This document shows, in pieces, positions 1 to 10,528 of a stretch of 64,000 nt of DNA (positions within the stretch are counted from its first letter, which is position 1; each line of letters begins with the position of its first letter). Made by a program: the position numbers and the translations under genes. The stretch comes from Synchiropus splendidus. Its lineage: Eukaryota > Chordata > Actinopteri > Syngnathiformes > Callionymidae. The stretch is taken from positions 627,501 to 691,500 of the forward strand of contig NC_071340.1 in the NCBI RefSeq assembly GCF_027744825.2, read 5' to 3'. The notes under the pieces are model-generated. The model did not search any database. It had not been told where the DNA came from and worked only from the letters and a program-made list of their open reading frames with translations.

Positions 1-188
1 TCAACACTTTTATGTTTGGCGTTCCGAAACCCACCTTATCTCAGGCTGAAAAGCGTTTTTACGCATTGTGCCATAACTTTTCAGGGAAGCTTCAGAACAT
101 GAAATTTTAACCTCCCACTATAGCAGAAAGGGTCTTTCTAGTAGGTGCACATCAAATCTAAGCTCTCTGAAGTGTTTTTCGAAAGTTA
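1..188 (+). repeat. Type example of subtype A monomer (ACGC / GTGCAC / TTCGAAAG)
   Basis: Subtype A is set apart by ACGC at 61-64, G at 145 (creating GTGCAC), AGCTCTC at 161-167 and G at 181 (creating TTCGAA, a BstBI site). It carries five CpGs instead of three, the extras being at 62-63 and 180-181. I count about 75 A-like monomers out of 340, counting hybrids and one with AAGC at 6,581. Spacing is usually 2, 3, 4 or 6 monomers, so A acts as a punctuation mark in the higher-order repeats. Starts include 1129, 2257, 3009, 3573, 4137, 5077, 5829, 7145, 7897, 8649 and 9213. The sites are co-inherited, which indicates a true subfamily rather than independent mutation. Confidence 0.93.
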
Positions 189-284
189 TCAACACTTTTA
201 TGTTTGGCGTTCCGAAACCCACCTTATCTCAGGCTGAAAAGCGTTTTTGTGCATTGTGCCATAACTTTTCAGGGAAGCTTCAGA

Positions 285-351
285 ACATGAAATTTTAACC
301 TCCCACTATAGCAGAAAGGGTCTTTCTAGTAGTTGCACATCAAATCTAAAC
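285..351 (+). repeat. Internal 15-nt direct repeat, offset 52 bp
   Basis: ACATGAAATTTTAAC (285-299, monomer positions 97-111) and ACATCAAATCTAAAC (337-351, positions 149-163) match at 12 of 15 bases in subtypes with AACTG. The similarity does not extend into the flanks. It may be a trace of an older, shorter repeat inside the 188-bp unit, or chance in AT-rich sequence. Confidence 0.45.
313..327 (+). repeat. Short perfect hairpin AGAAAG-GGT-CTTTCT
   Basis: A 6-bp stem with a 3-nt loop sits at monomer positions 125-139, close to the centre of symmetry of the long dyad (131 to 132). It is followed by AGTAG rather than a T run, so it does not look like an intrinsic terminator. In D monomers with T131 the loop becomes TGT and the stem is intact. 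Rare copies touch the stem: AAAAGG at 12,725 and 48,069, and a C-to-T change at 57,849 and 61,985. Confidence 0.75.
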
Positions 352-448
352 TGTCTGAAGTGTTTTTCCAAAGTTATCAACACTTTTATGTTTGGCGTTC
401 CGAAACCCACCTTATCTCAGGCTGAAAAGCGTTTTTGTGCATTGTGCC

Positions 449-565
449 ATAACTTTTCAGGGAAGCTTCAGAACATGAAATTTTAACCTCCCACTATAGC
501 AGAAAGGGTCTTTCTAGTAGTTGCACATCAAATCTAAACTGTCTGAAGTGTTTTTCAAAAGTTAT
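449..565 (+). repeat. Dyad copy with A at 181, giving perfect 9-nt outer arms
   Basis: In this monomer the arms ATAACTTTT (449-457) and AAAAGTTAT (557-565) match over nine bases, and CTTCAGA (466-472) matches TCTGAAG (542-548). Monomers of subtypes E and G share A181. Subtype G, for example 6,393-6,580, also has A86, which converts one wobble to an A-T pair and gives the best-paired version of the dyad. Confidence 0.75.
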
Positions 566-3500
566 CAACACTTTTATGTTTGGCGTTCCGAAACCCACCT
601 TATCTCAGGCTGAAAAGCGTTTTTGTGCATTGTGCCATAACTTTTCAGGAAAGCTTCAGAACATGAAATTTTAACCTCCCACTATAGCAGAAAGGGTCTT
701 TCTAGTAGTTGCACATCAAATCTAAACTGTCTGAAGTGTTTTTCCAAAGTTATCAACACTTTTATGTTTGGCGTTCCGAAACCCACCTTATCTCAGGCTG
801 AAAAGCGTTTTTGTGCATTGTGCCATAACTTTTCAGGGAAGCTTCAGAACATGAAATTTTAACCTTCCACTATAGCAGAAAGGGTCTTTCTAGTAGTTGC
901 ACATCAAATCTAAGCTGTCTGAAGTGTTTTTCAAAAGTTATCAACACTTTTATGTTTGGCGTTCCGAAACCCACCTTATCTCAGGCTGATAAGCGTTTTT
1001 GTGCATTGTGCCATAACTTTTCAGGAAAGCTTCAGAACATGAAATTTTAACCTCCCACTATAGCAGAAAGGGTCTTTCTAGTAGTTGCACATCAAATCTA
1101 AACTGTCTGAAGTGTTTTTCCAAAGTTATCAACACTTTTATGTTTGGCGTTCCGAAACCCACCTTATCTCAGGCTGAAAAGCGTTTTTACGCATTGTGCC
1201 ATAACTTTTCAGGGAAGCTTCAGAACATGAAAATTTAACCTCCCACTATAGCAGAAAGGGTCTTTCTAGTAGGTGCACATCAAATCTAAGCTCTCTGAAG
1301 TGTTTTTCGAAAGTTATCAACACTTTTATGTTTGGCGTTCCGAAACCCACCTTATCTCAGGCTGAAAAGCGTTTTTGTGCATTGTGCCATAACTTTTCAG
1401 GAAAGCTTCAGAACATGAAATTTTAACCTCCCACTATAGCAGAAAGGGTCTTTCTAGTAGTTGCACATCAAATCTAAACTGTCTGAAGTGTTTTTCCAAA
1501 GTTATCAACACTTTTATGTTTGGCGTTCCGAAACCCACCTTATCTCAGGCTGAAAAGCGTTTTTGTGCATTGTGCCATAACTTTTCAGGGAAGCTTCAGA
1601 ACATGAAATTTTAACCTCCCACTATAGCAGAAAGGGTCTTTCTAGTAGTTGCACATCAAATCTAAGCTGTCTGAAGTGTTTTTCAAAAGTTATCAACACT
1701 TTTATGTTTGGCGTTCCGAAACCCACCTTATCTCAGGCTGAAAAGCGTTTTTGTGCATTGTGCCATAACTTTTCAGGAAAGCTTCAGAACATGAAATTTT
1801 AACCTCCCACTATAGCAGAAAGGGTCTTTCTAGTAGTTGCACATCAAATCTAAACTGTCTGAAGTGTTTTTCCAAAGTTATCAACACTTTTATGTTTGGC
1901 GTTCCGAAACCCACCTTATCTCAGGCTGAAAAGCGTTTTTGTGCATTGTGCCATAACTTTTCAGGGAAGCTTCAGAACATGAAATTTTAACCTCCCACTA
2001 TAGCAGAAAGGGTCTTTCTAGTAGTTGCACATCAAATCTAAGCTGTCTGAAGTGTTTTTCAAAAGTTATCAACACTTTTATGTTTGGCGTTCCGAAACCC
2101 ACCTTATCTCAGGCTGAAAAGCGTTTTTGTGCATTGTGCCATAACTTTTCAGGAAAGCTTCAGAACATGAAATTTTAACCTCCCACTATAGCAGAAAGGG
2201 TCTTTCTAGTAGTTGCACATCAAATCTAAACTGTCTGAAGTGTTTTTCCAAAGTTATCAACACTTTTATGTTTGGCGTTCCGAAACCCACCTTATCTCAG
2301 GCTGAAAAGCGTTTTTACGCATTGTGCCATAACTTTTCAGGGAAGCTTCAGAACATGAAATTTTAACCTTCCACTATAGCAGAAAGGGTCTTTCTAGTAG
2401 GTGCACATCAAATCTAAGCTCTCTGAAGTGTTTTTCGAAAGTTATCAACACTTTTATGTTTGGCGTTCCGAAACCCACCTTATCTCAGGCTGAAAAGCGT
2501 TTTTGTGCATTGTGCCATAACTTTTCAGGGAAGCTTCAGAACATGAAATTTTAACCTCCCACTATAGCAGAAAGGGTCTTTCTAGTAGGTGCACATCAAA
2601 TCTAAGCTCTCTGAAGTGTTTTTCGAAAGTTATCAACACTTTTATGTTTGGCGTTCCGAAACCCACCTTATCTCAGGCTGAAAAGCGTTTTTGTGCATTG
2701 TGCCATAACTTTTCAGGGAAGCTTCAGAACATGAAATTTTAACCTCCCACTATAGCAGAAAGGGTCTTTCTAGTAGTTGCACATCAAATCTAAACTGTCT
2801 GAAGTGTTTTTCCAAAGTTATCAACACTTTTATGTTTGGCGTTCCGAAACCCACCTTATCTCAGGCTGAAAAGCGTTTTTGTGCATTGTGCCATAACTTT
2901 TCAGGGAAGCTTCAGAACATGAAATTTTAACCTCCCACTATAGCAGAAAGGGTCTTTCTAGTAGTTGCACATCAAATCTAAACTGTCTGAAGTGTTTTTC
3001 CAAAGTTATCAACACTTTTATGTTTGGCGTTCCGAAACCCACCTTATCTCAGGCTGAAAAGCGTTTTTACGCATTGTGCCATAACTTTTCAGGGAAGCTT
3101 CAGAACATGAAATTTTAACCTCCCACTATAGCAGAAAGGGTCTTTCTAGTAGGTGCACATTAAATCTAAGCTCACTGAAGTGTTTTTCGAAAGTTATCAA
3201 CACTTTTATGTTTGGCGTTCCGAAACCCACCTTATCTCAGGCTGAAAAGCGTTTTTGTGCATTGTGCCATAACTTTTCAGGGAAGCTTCAGAACATGAAA
3301 TTTTAACCTCCCACTATAGCAGAAAGGGTCTTTCTAGTAGTTGCACATCAAATCTAAGCTGTCTGAAGTGTTTTTCAAAAGTTATCAACACTTTTATGTT
3401 TGGCGTTCCGAAACCCACCTTATCTCAGGCTGAAAAGCGTTTTTGTGCATTGTGCCATAACTTTTCAGGAAAGCTTCAGAACATGAAATTTTAACCTCCC

Positions 3501-3760
3501 ACTATAGCAGAAAGGGTCTTTCTAGTAGTTGCACATCAAATCTAAGCTGTCTGAAGTGTTTTTCCAAAGTTATCAACACTTTTATGTTTGGCGTTCCGAA
3601 ACCCACCTTATCTCAGGCTGAAAAGCGTTTTTACGCATTGTGCCATAACTTTTCAGGGAAGCTTCAGAACATGAAATTTTAACCTCCCACTATAGCAGAA
3701 AGGGTCTTTCTAGTAGGTGCACATCAAATCTAAGCTCTCTGAAGTGTTTTTCGAAAGTTA

Positions 3761-4324
3761 TCAACACTTTTATGTTTGGCGTTCCGAAACCCACCTTATC
3801 TCAGGCTGAAAAGCGTTTTTGTGCATTGTGCCATAACTTTTCAGGAAAGCTTCAGAACATGAAATTTTAACCTCCCACTATAGCAGAAAGTGTCTTTCTA
3901 GTAGTTGCACATCAAATCTAAACTGTCTGAAGTGTTTTTCCAAAGTTATTAACACTTTTATGTTTGGCGTTCCGAAACCCACCTTATCTCAGGCTGAAAA
4001 ACGTTTTTGTGCATTGTGCCATAACTTCTCAGGGAAGCTTCAGAACATGAAATTTTAACCTCCCACTATAGCAGAAAGGGTCTTTCTAGTAGTTGCACAT
4101 CAAATCTAAACTGTCTGAAGTGTTTTTCCAAAGTTATCAACACTTTTATGTTTGGCGTTCCGAAACCCACCTTATCTCAGGCTGAAAAGCGTTTTTACGC
4201 ATTGTGCCATAACTTTTCAGGGAAGCTTCAGAACATGATATTTTAAGCTCCCACTATAGCAGAAAGGGTCTTTCTAGTAGGTGCACATCAAATCTAAGCT
4301 CTCTGAAGTGTTTTTCGAAAGTTA
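3761..4324 (+). repeat. Marker trimer D*-C*-A, type example
   Basis: D* has AAAGTGTC (T131) and is followed by TTATTAAC instead of TTATCAAC at the junction to the next monomer. That monomer, C*, has AAAAACG (A53). An A monomer always follows. Complete D*-C* pairs start at 3761, 6769, 8837, 11281, 14289, 17109, 19929, 22749, 24441, 31021, 36097, 38729, 58468 and 62604. A truncated case is at 40,609. Intervals in the first 41 kb are 16, 11, 13, 16, 15, 15, 15, 9, 35, 27 and 14 monomers, which shows how irregular the higher-order period is. The pair is absent from about 41 to 58 kb. Confidence 0.9.
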
Positions 4325-5828
4325 TCAACACTTTTATGTTTGGCGTTCCGAAACCCACCTTATCTCAGGCTGAAAAGCGTTTTTGTGCATTGTGCCATAA
4401 CTTTTCAGGGAAGCTTCAGAACATGAAATTTTAACCTCCCACTATAGCAGAAAGGGTCTTTCTAGTAGTTGCACATCAAATCTAAACTGTCTGAAGTGTT
4501 TTTCCAAAGTTATCAACACTTTTATGTTTGGCGTTCCGAAACCCACCTTATCTCAGGCTGAAAAGCGTTTTTGTGCATTGTGCCATAACTTTTCAGGGAA
4601 GCTTCAGAACATGAAATTTTAACCTCCCACTATAGCAGAAAGGGTCTTTCTAGTAGTTGCACATCAAATCTCAACTGTCTGAAGTGTTTTTCCAAAGTTA
4701 TCAACACTTTTATGTTTGGCGTTCCGAAACCCACCTTATCTCAGGCTGAAAAGCGTTTTTGTGCATTGTGCCATAACTTTTCAGGGAAGCTTCAGAACAT
4801 GAAATTTTAACCTCCCACTATAGCAGAAAGGGTCTTTCTAGTAGTTGCACATCAAATCTAAGCTGTCTGAAGTGTTTTTCAAAAGTTATCAACACTTTTA
4901 TGTTTGGCGTTCCGAAACCCACCTTATCTCAGGCTGAAAAGCGTTTTTGTGCATTGTGCCATAACTTTTCAGGAAAGCTTCAGAACATGAAATTTTAACC
5001 TCCCACTATAGCAGAAAGGGTCTTTCTAGTAGTTGCACATGAAATCTAAACCGTCTGAAGTGTTTTTCCAAAGTTATCAACACTTTTATGTTTGGCGTTC
5101 CGAAACCCACCTTATCTCAGGCTGAAAAGCGTTTTTACGCATTGTGCCATAACTTTTCAGGGAAGCTTCAGAACATGAAATTTTAACCTCCCACTATAGC
5201 AGAAAGGGTCTTTCTAGTAGGTGCACATCAAATCTAAGCTCTCTGAAGTGTTTTTCGAAAGTTATCAACACTTTTATGTTTGGCGTTCCGAAACCCACCT
5301 TATCTCAGGCTGAAAAGCGTTTTTGTGCATTGTGCCATAACTTTTCAGGAAAGCTTCAGAACATGAAATTTTAACCTCCCACTATAGCAGAAAGGGGCTT
5401 TCTAGTAGTTGCACATCAAATCTAAACTGTCTGAAGTGTTTTTCCAAAGTTATCAACACTTTTATGTTTGGCGTTCCGAAACCCACCTTATCTCAGGCTG
5501 AAAAGCGTTTTTGTGCATTGTGCCATAACTTTTCAGGGAAGCTTCAGAACATGAAATTTTAACCTCCCACTATAGCAGAAAGGGTCTTTCTAGTAGTTGC
5601 ACATCAAATCTAAGCTGTCTGAAGTGTTTTTCAAAAGTTATCAACACTTTTATGTTTGGCGTTCCGAAACCCACCTTATCTCAGGCTGAAAAGCGTTTTT
5701 GTGCATTGTGCCATAACTTTTCAGGAAAGCTTCAGAACATGAAATTTTAACCTCCCACTATAGCAGAAAGGGTCTTTCTAGTAGTTGCACATCAAATCTA
5801 AACTGTCTGAAGTGTTTTTCCAAAGTTA

Positions 5829-7520
5829 TCAACACTTTTATGTTTGGCGTTCCGAAACCCACCTTATCTCAGGCTGAAAAGCGTTTTTACGCATTGTGCC
5901 ATAACTTTTCAGGGAAGCTTCAGAACATGAAATTTTAACCTCCCACTATAGCAGAAAGGGTCTTTCTAGTAGGTGCACATCAAATCTAAGCTCTCTGAAG
6001 TGTTTTTCGAAAGTTATCAACACTTTTATGTTTGGCGTTCCGAAACCCACCTTATCTCAGGCTGAAAAGCGTTTTTGTGCATTGTGCCATAACTTTTCAG
6101 GGAAGCTTCAGAACATGAAATTTTAACCTCCCACTATAGCAGAAAGGGTCTTTCTAGTAGTTGCACATCAAATCTAAGCTGTCTGAAGTGTTTTTCAAAA
6201 GTTATCAACACTTTTATGTTTGGCGTTCCGAAACCCACCTTATCTCAGGCTGAAAAGCGTTTTTGTGCATTGTGCCATAACTTTTCAGGAAAGCTTCAGA
6301 ACATGAAATTTTAACCTCCCACTATAGCAGAAAGGGTCTTTCTAGTAGTTGCACATCAAATCTAAGCTCTCTGAAGTGTTTTTCCAAAGTTATCAACACT
6401 TTTATGTTTGGCGTTCCGAAACCCACCTTATCTCAGGCTGAAAAGCGTTTTTGTGCATTGTGCCATAACTTTTCAGGAAAGCTTCAGAACATGAAATTTT
6501 AACCTCCCACTATAGCAGAAAGGGTCTTTCTAGTAGTTGCACATCAAATCTAAACTGTCTGAAGTGTTTTTCAAAAGTTATCAACACTTTTATGTTTGGC
6601 GTTCCGAAACCCACCTTATCTCAGGCTGAAAAGCGTTTTTAAGCATTGTGCCATAACTTTTCAGGGAAGCTTCAGAACATGAAATTTTAACCTCCCACTA
6701 TAGCAGAAAGGGTCTTTCTAGTAGGTGCACATCAAATCTAAGCTCTCTGAAGTGTTTTTCGAAAGTTATCAACACTTTTATGTTTGGCGTTCCGAAACCC
6801 ACCTTATCTCAGGCTGAAAAGCGTTTTTGTGCATTGTGCCATAACTTTTCAGGAAAGCTTCAGAACATGAAATTTTAACCTCCCACTATAGCAGAAAGTG
6901 TCTTTCTAGTAGTTGCACATCAAATCTAAACTGTCTGAAGTGTTTTTCCAAAGTTATTAACACTTTTATGTTTGGCGTTCCGAAACCCACCTTATCTCAG
7001 GCTGAAAAACGTTTTTGTGCATTGTGCCATAACTTTTCAGGGAAGCTTCAGAACATGAAATTTTAACCTCCCACTATAGCAGAAAGGGTCTTTCTAGTAG
7101 TTGCACATCAAATCTAAACTGTCTGAAGTGTTTTTCCAAAGTTATCAACACTTTTATGTTTGGCGTTCCGAAACCCACCTTATCTCAGGCTGAAAAGCGT
7201 TTTTACGCATTGTGCCATAACTTTTCAGGGAAGCTTCAGAACATGAAATTTTAACCTCCCACGATAGCAGAAAGGGTCTTTCTAGTAGGTGCACATCAAA
7301 TCTAAGCTCTCTGAAGTGTTTTTCGAAAGTTATCAACACTTTTATGTTTGGCGTTCCGAAACCCACCTTATCTCAGGCTGAAAAGCGTTTTTGTGCATTG
7401 TGCCATAACTTTTCAGGGAAGCTTCAGAACATGAAATTTTAACCTCCCACTATAGCAGAAAGGGTCTTTCTAGTAGTTGCACATCAAATCTAAACTGTCT
7501 GAAGTGTTTTTCCAAAGTTA
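5829..7520 (+). repeat. 11-monomer higher-order unit, first copy (next at 7,897-9,588)
   Basis: The order A, E, F, G, A, D*, C*, A, C is followed by E and D and then starts again at 7,897. The repeat period is 2,068 bp, eleven monomers. The match holds for nine monomers of the second copy, until C instead of E appears at 9,589. Marker variants in both are AAAGTGTC with TTATTAAC, and AAAAACG. The same 11-monomer order returns from 37,789 to 39,856 and begins again at 39,857. Confidence 0.85.
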
Positions 7521-7896
7521 TCAACACTTTTATGTTTGGCGTTCCGAAACCCACCTTATCTCAGGCTGAAAAGCGTTTTTGTGCATTGTGCCATAACTTT
7601 TCAGGGAAGCTTCAGAACATGAAATTTTAACCTCCCACTATAGCAGAAAGGGTCTTTCTAGTAGTTGCACATCAAATCTAAGCTGTCTGAAGTGTTTTTC
7701 AAAAGTTATCAACACTTTTATGTTTGGCGTTCCGAAACCCACCTTATCTCAGGCTGAAAAGCGTTTTTGTGCATTGTGCCATAACTTTTCAGGAAAGCTT
7801 CAGAACATGAAATTTTAACCTCCCACTATAGCAGAAAGGGTCTTTCTAGTAGTTGCACATCAAATCTAAACTGTCTGAAGTGTTTTTCCAAAGTTA

Positions 7897-9588
7897 TCAA
7901 CACTTTTATGTTTGGCGTTCCGAAACCCACCTTATCTCAGGCTGAAAAGCGTTTTTACGCCTTGTGCCATAACTTTTCAGGGAAGCTTCAGAACATGAAA
8001 TTTTAACCTCCCACTATAGCAGAAAGGGTCTTTCTAGTAGGTGCACATCAAATCTAAGCTCTCTGAAGTGTTTTTCGAAAGTTATCAACACTTTTATGTT
8101 TGGCGTTCCGAAACCCACCTTATCTCAGGCTGAAAAGCGTTTTTGTGCATTGTGCCATAACTTTTCAGGGAAGCTTCAGAACATGAAATTTTAACCTCCC
8201 ACTATAGCAGAAAGGGTCTTTCTAGTAGTTGCACATCAAATCTAAGCTGTCTGAAGTGTTTTTCAAAAGTTATCAACACTTTTATGTTTGGCGTTCCGAA
8301 ACCCACCTTATCTCAGGCTGAAAAGCGTTTTTGTGCATTGTGCCATAACTTTTCAGGAAAGCTTCAGAACATGAAATTTTAACCTCCCACTATAGCAGAA
8401 AGGGTCTTTCTAGTAGTTGCACATCAAATCTAAGCTCTCTGAAGTGTTTTTCCAAAGTTATCAACACTTTTATGTTTGGCGTTCCGAAACCCACCTTATC
8501 TCAGGCTGAAAAGCGTTTTTGTGCATTGTGCCATAACTTTTCAGGAAAGCTTCAGAACATGAAATTTTAACCTCCCACTATAGCAGAAAGGGTCTTTCTA
8601 GTAGTTGCACATCAAATCTAAACTGTCTGAAGTGTTTTTCAAAAGTTATCAACACTTTTATGTTTGGCGTTCCGAAACCCACCTTATCTCAGGCTGAAAA
8701 GCGTTTTTACGCATTGTGCCATAACTTTTCAGGGAAGCTTCAGAACATGAAATTTTAACCTCCCACTATAGCAGAAAGGGTCTTTCTAGTAGGTGCACAT
8801 CAAATCTAAGCTCTCTGAAGTGTTTTTCGAAAGTTATCAACACTTTTATGTTTGGCGTTCCGAAACCCACCTTATCTCAGGCTGAAAAGCGTTTTTGTGC
8901 ATTGTGCCATAACTTTTCAGGAAAGCTTCAGAACATGAAATTTTAACCTCCCACTATAGCAGAAAGTGTCTTTCTAGTAGTTGCACATCAAATCTAAACT
9001 GTCTGAAGTGTTTTTCCAAAGTTATTAACACTTTTATGTTTGGCGTTCCGAAACCCACCTTATCTCAGGCTGAAAAACGTTTTTGTGCATTGTGCCATAA
9101 CTTTTCAGGGAAGCTTCAGAACATGAAATTTTAACCTCCCACTATAGCAGAAAGGGTCTTTCTAGTAGTTGCACATCAAATCTAAACTGTCTGAAGTGTT
9201 TTTCCAAAGTTATCAACACTTTTATGTTTGGCGTTCCGAAACCCACCTTATCTCAGGCTGAAAAGCGTTTTTACGCATTGTGCCATAACTTTTCAGGGAA
9301 GCTTCAGAACATGAAATTTTAACCTCCCACTATAGCAGAAAGGGTCTTTCTAGTAGGTGCACATCAAATCTAAGCTCTCTGAAGTGTTTTTCGAAAGTTA
9401 TCAACACTTTTATGTTTGGCGTTCCGAAACCCACCTTATCTCAGGCTGAAAAGCGTTTTTGTGCATTGTGCCATAACTTTTCAGGGAAGCTTCAGAACAT
9501 GAAATTTTAACCTCCCACTATAGCAGAAAGGGTCTTTCTAGTAGTTGCACATCAAATCTAAACTGTCTGAAGTGTTTTTCCAAAGTTA
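7897..9588 (+). repeat. 11-monomer higher-order unit, second copy
   Basis: This matches 5,829-7,520 in subtype order. Private differences are ACGCCTTG at about 7,957 here and AAGC for ACGC at 6,641 in the first copy. The first copy alone carries ACGATAG at 7,261-7,267, which removes a reverse-strand stop. Confidence 0.85.
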
Positions 9589-10152
9589 TCAACACTTTTA
9601 TGTTTGGCGTTCCGAAACCCACCTTATCTCAGGCTGAAAAGCGTTTTTGTGCATTGTGCCATAACTTTTCAGGGAAGCTTCAGAACATGAAATTTTAACC
9701 TCCCACTATAGCAGAAAGGGTCTTTCTCGTAGTTGCACATCAAATCTAAACTGTCTGAAGTGTTTTTCCAAAGTTATCAACACTTTTATGTTTGGCGTTC
9801 CGAAACCCACCTTATCTCAGGCTGAAAAGCGTTTTTACGCATTGTGCCATAACTTTTCAGGGAAGCTTCAGAACATGAAATTTTAACCTCCCACTATAGC
9901 AGAAAGGGTCTTTCTAGTAGGTGCACATCAAATCTAAGCTCACTGAAGTGTTTTTCGAAAGTTATCAACACTTTTATGTTTGGCGTTCCGAAACCCACCT
10001 TATCTCAGGCTGAAAAGCGTTTTTGTGCATTGTGCCATAACTTTTCAGGGAAGCTTCAGAACATGAAATTTTAACCTCCCACTATAGCAGAAAGGGTCTT
10101 TCAAGTAGTTGCACATCAAATCTAAGCTGTCTGAAGTGTTTTTCAAAAGTTA
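9401..10152 (+). repeat. Four-monomer segment shared with 2,633-3,384
   Basis: Both segments read C, C, A with the unusual AGCTCAC (instead of AGCTCTC), then E, at an offset of 6,768 bp (36 monomers). I saw AGCTCAC only in these two A monomers (3,009 and 9,777). This is a short remnant of an older duplication. A private TCAAGTAG is at 10,102 and TCTCGTAG at 9,726. Confidence 0.7.
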
Positions 10153-10528
10153 TCAACACTTTTATGTTTGGCGTTCCGAAACCCACCTTATCTCAGGCTG
10201 AAAAGCGTTTTTGTGCATTGTGCCATAACTTTTCAGGGAAGCTTCAGAACATGAAATTTTAACCTCCCACTATAGCAGAAAGGGTCTTTCTAGTAGTTGC
10301 ACATCAAATCTAAGCTGTCTGAAGTGTTTTTCAAAAGTTATCAACACTTTTATGTTTGGCGTTCCGAAACCCACCTTATCTCAGGCTGAAAAGCGTTTTT
10401 GTGCATTGTGCCATAACTTTTCAGGAAAGCTTCAGAACATGAAATTTTAACCTCCCACTATAGCAGAAAGGGTCTTTCTAGTAGTTGCACATCAAATCTA
10501 AACTGTCTGAAGTGTTTTTCCAAAGTTA

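Larger units (their letters stand above)
189..376 (+). repeat. Reference monomer, subtype C
   Basis: This is a typical full-length unit, used here to give landmark positions. Positions 1-60 run from TCAACAC to GCGTTTTT and vary least. At 61-64 it reads GTGC (ACGC in subtype A). Positions 73-81 read ATAACTTTT. The HindIII site is at 87-92, AAATTT at 102-107, the hairpin AGAAAG-GGT-CTTTCT at 125-139, TTGCAC at 145-150 (GTGCAC, an ApaLI site, when 145 is G), CTGTC at 163-167 and TTTTTCCAAAG at 175-185. CpG dinucleotides are at 20-21, 25-26 and 54-55. Two or more C units often stand side by side, for example at 2,633 and 2,821, and at 46,813, 47,001 and 47,189. Confidence 0.95.
261..377 (+). repeat. 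Long imperfect inverted repeat within each monomer (24-nt arms)
   Basis: Arms at monomer positions 73-96 and 166-189 (189 is base 1 of the next monomer) are reverse complements over ATAACTTT/AAAGTTAT at the outside and CTTCAGA/TCTGAAG at the inside. An 8-nt interval lies between the two blocks in both arms, so they are in register. Within that interval 83/179 and 87/175 pair, and 84, 85, 86 and 89 face T and can form G-T wobbles. True mismatches are 82/180 and 88/174, plus 81/181 unless 181 is A. The loop is 69 nt. The structure recurs in every monomer. It could be a cruciform or a fold of a transcript; no function is shown by the sequence. Confidence 0.8.
1..2444 (+). repeat. 13-monomer block, repeated at 14,665-17,108
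   Basis: The subtype order is A, C, an E-like unit, D, E with CCTTCCAC, D with GCTGATAAGC, A, D, E, D, E, D, A with CCTTCCAC. It recurs in the same order at an offset of 14,664 bp (78 monomers). The rare GCTGATAAGC variant (968 and 15,632) and the CCTTCCAC variants confirm common descent. The copies part at the next monomer: B at 2,445 but D* at 17,109. Monomer 377 has AACTG where its partner at 15,041 has AGCTG. The left end is cut by the window. Confidence 0.85.
3573..7896 (+). repeat. 23-monomer block, copy 1 (copy 2 at 11,093-15,416)
   Basis: The order is A, D*, C*, A (TAAGCTCCC), C, C (with TCAACTG), E, D, A, D, E, D, A, E, F, G, A, D*, C*, A, C, E, D. It is matched monomer for monomer at an offset of 7,520 bp. 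Private changes include GATATTTT at 4,238, GAAATCTAAACCG at 5,041 and GGGGC at 5,396. The next monomer differs (A at 7,897, E at 15,417), which fixes the right edge. Confidence 0.85.

Noticed and set aside
1..188. Half-length (94-bp) ancestral dimer structure
   Set aside because: Comparing 1-94 with 95-188 shows no consistent alignment. The only internal direct similarity has an offset of 52 bp and 15 nt length.
175..192. CENP-B box at TTTCGAAAGTTATCAAC of subtype A
   Set aside because: It has TTCG, but the central A and the CGGG half of the box are absent. No other place in the monomer fits on either strand.
187..195. DnaA-box-like TTATCAACA at each monomer junction
   Set aside because: It differs from the TTATCCACA consensus by one base and recurs only because the whole monomer does. 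There is no dnaA, parA or AT-rich unwinding element, and the array is eukaryotic in character.
305..312. CACTATAG, as in the core of T7-like phage promoters
   Set aside because: The similarity is limited to 8 bp; the upstream part of such a promoter is missing (the preceding bases are CCTCC).
313..333. Intrinsic terminator at the AGAAAG/CTTTCT hairpin
   Set aside because: The stem is only 6 bp, AT-rich, and not followed by a T run.
7154..7366. 70-codon reverse-strand open frame
   Set aside because: It lies wholly in satellite repeats and exists only because ACGATAG replaces ACTATAG and removes a stop. There is no recognisable domain, and its frame is closed in nearly all other monomers.
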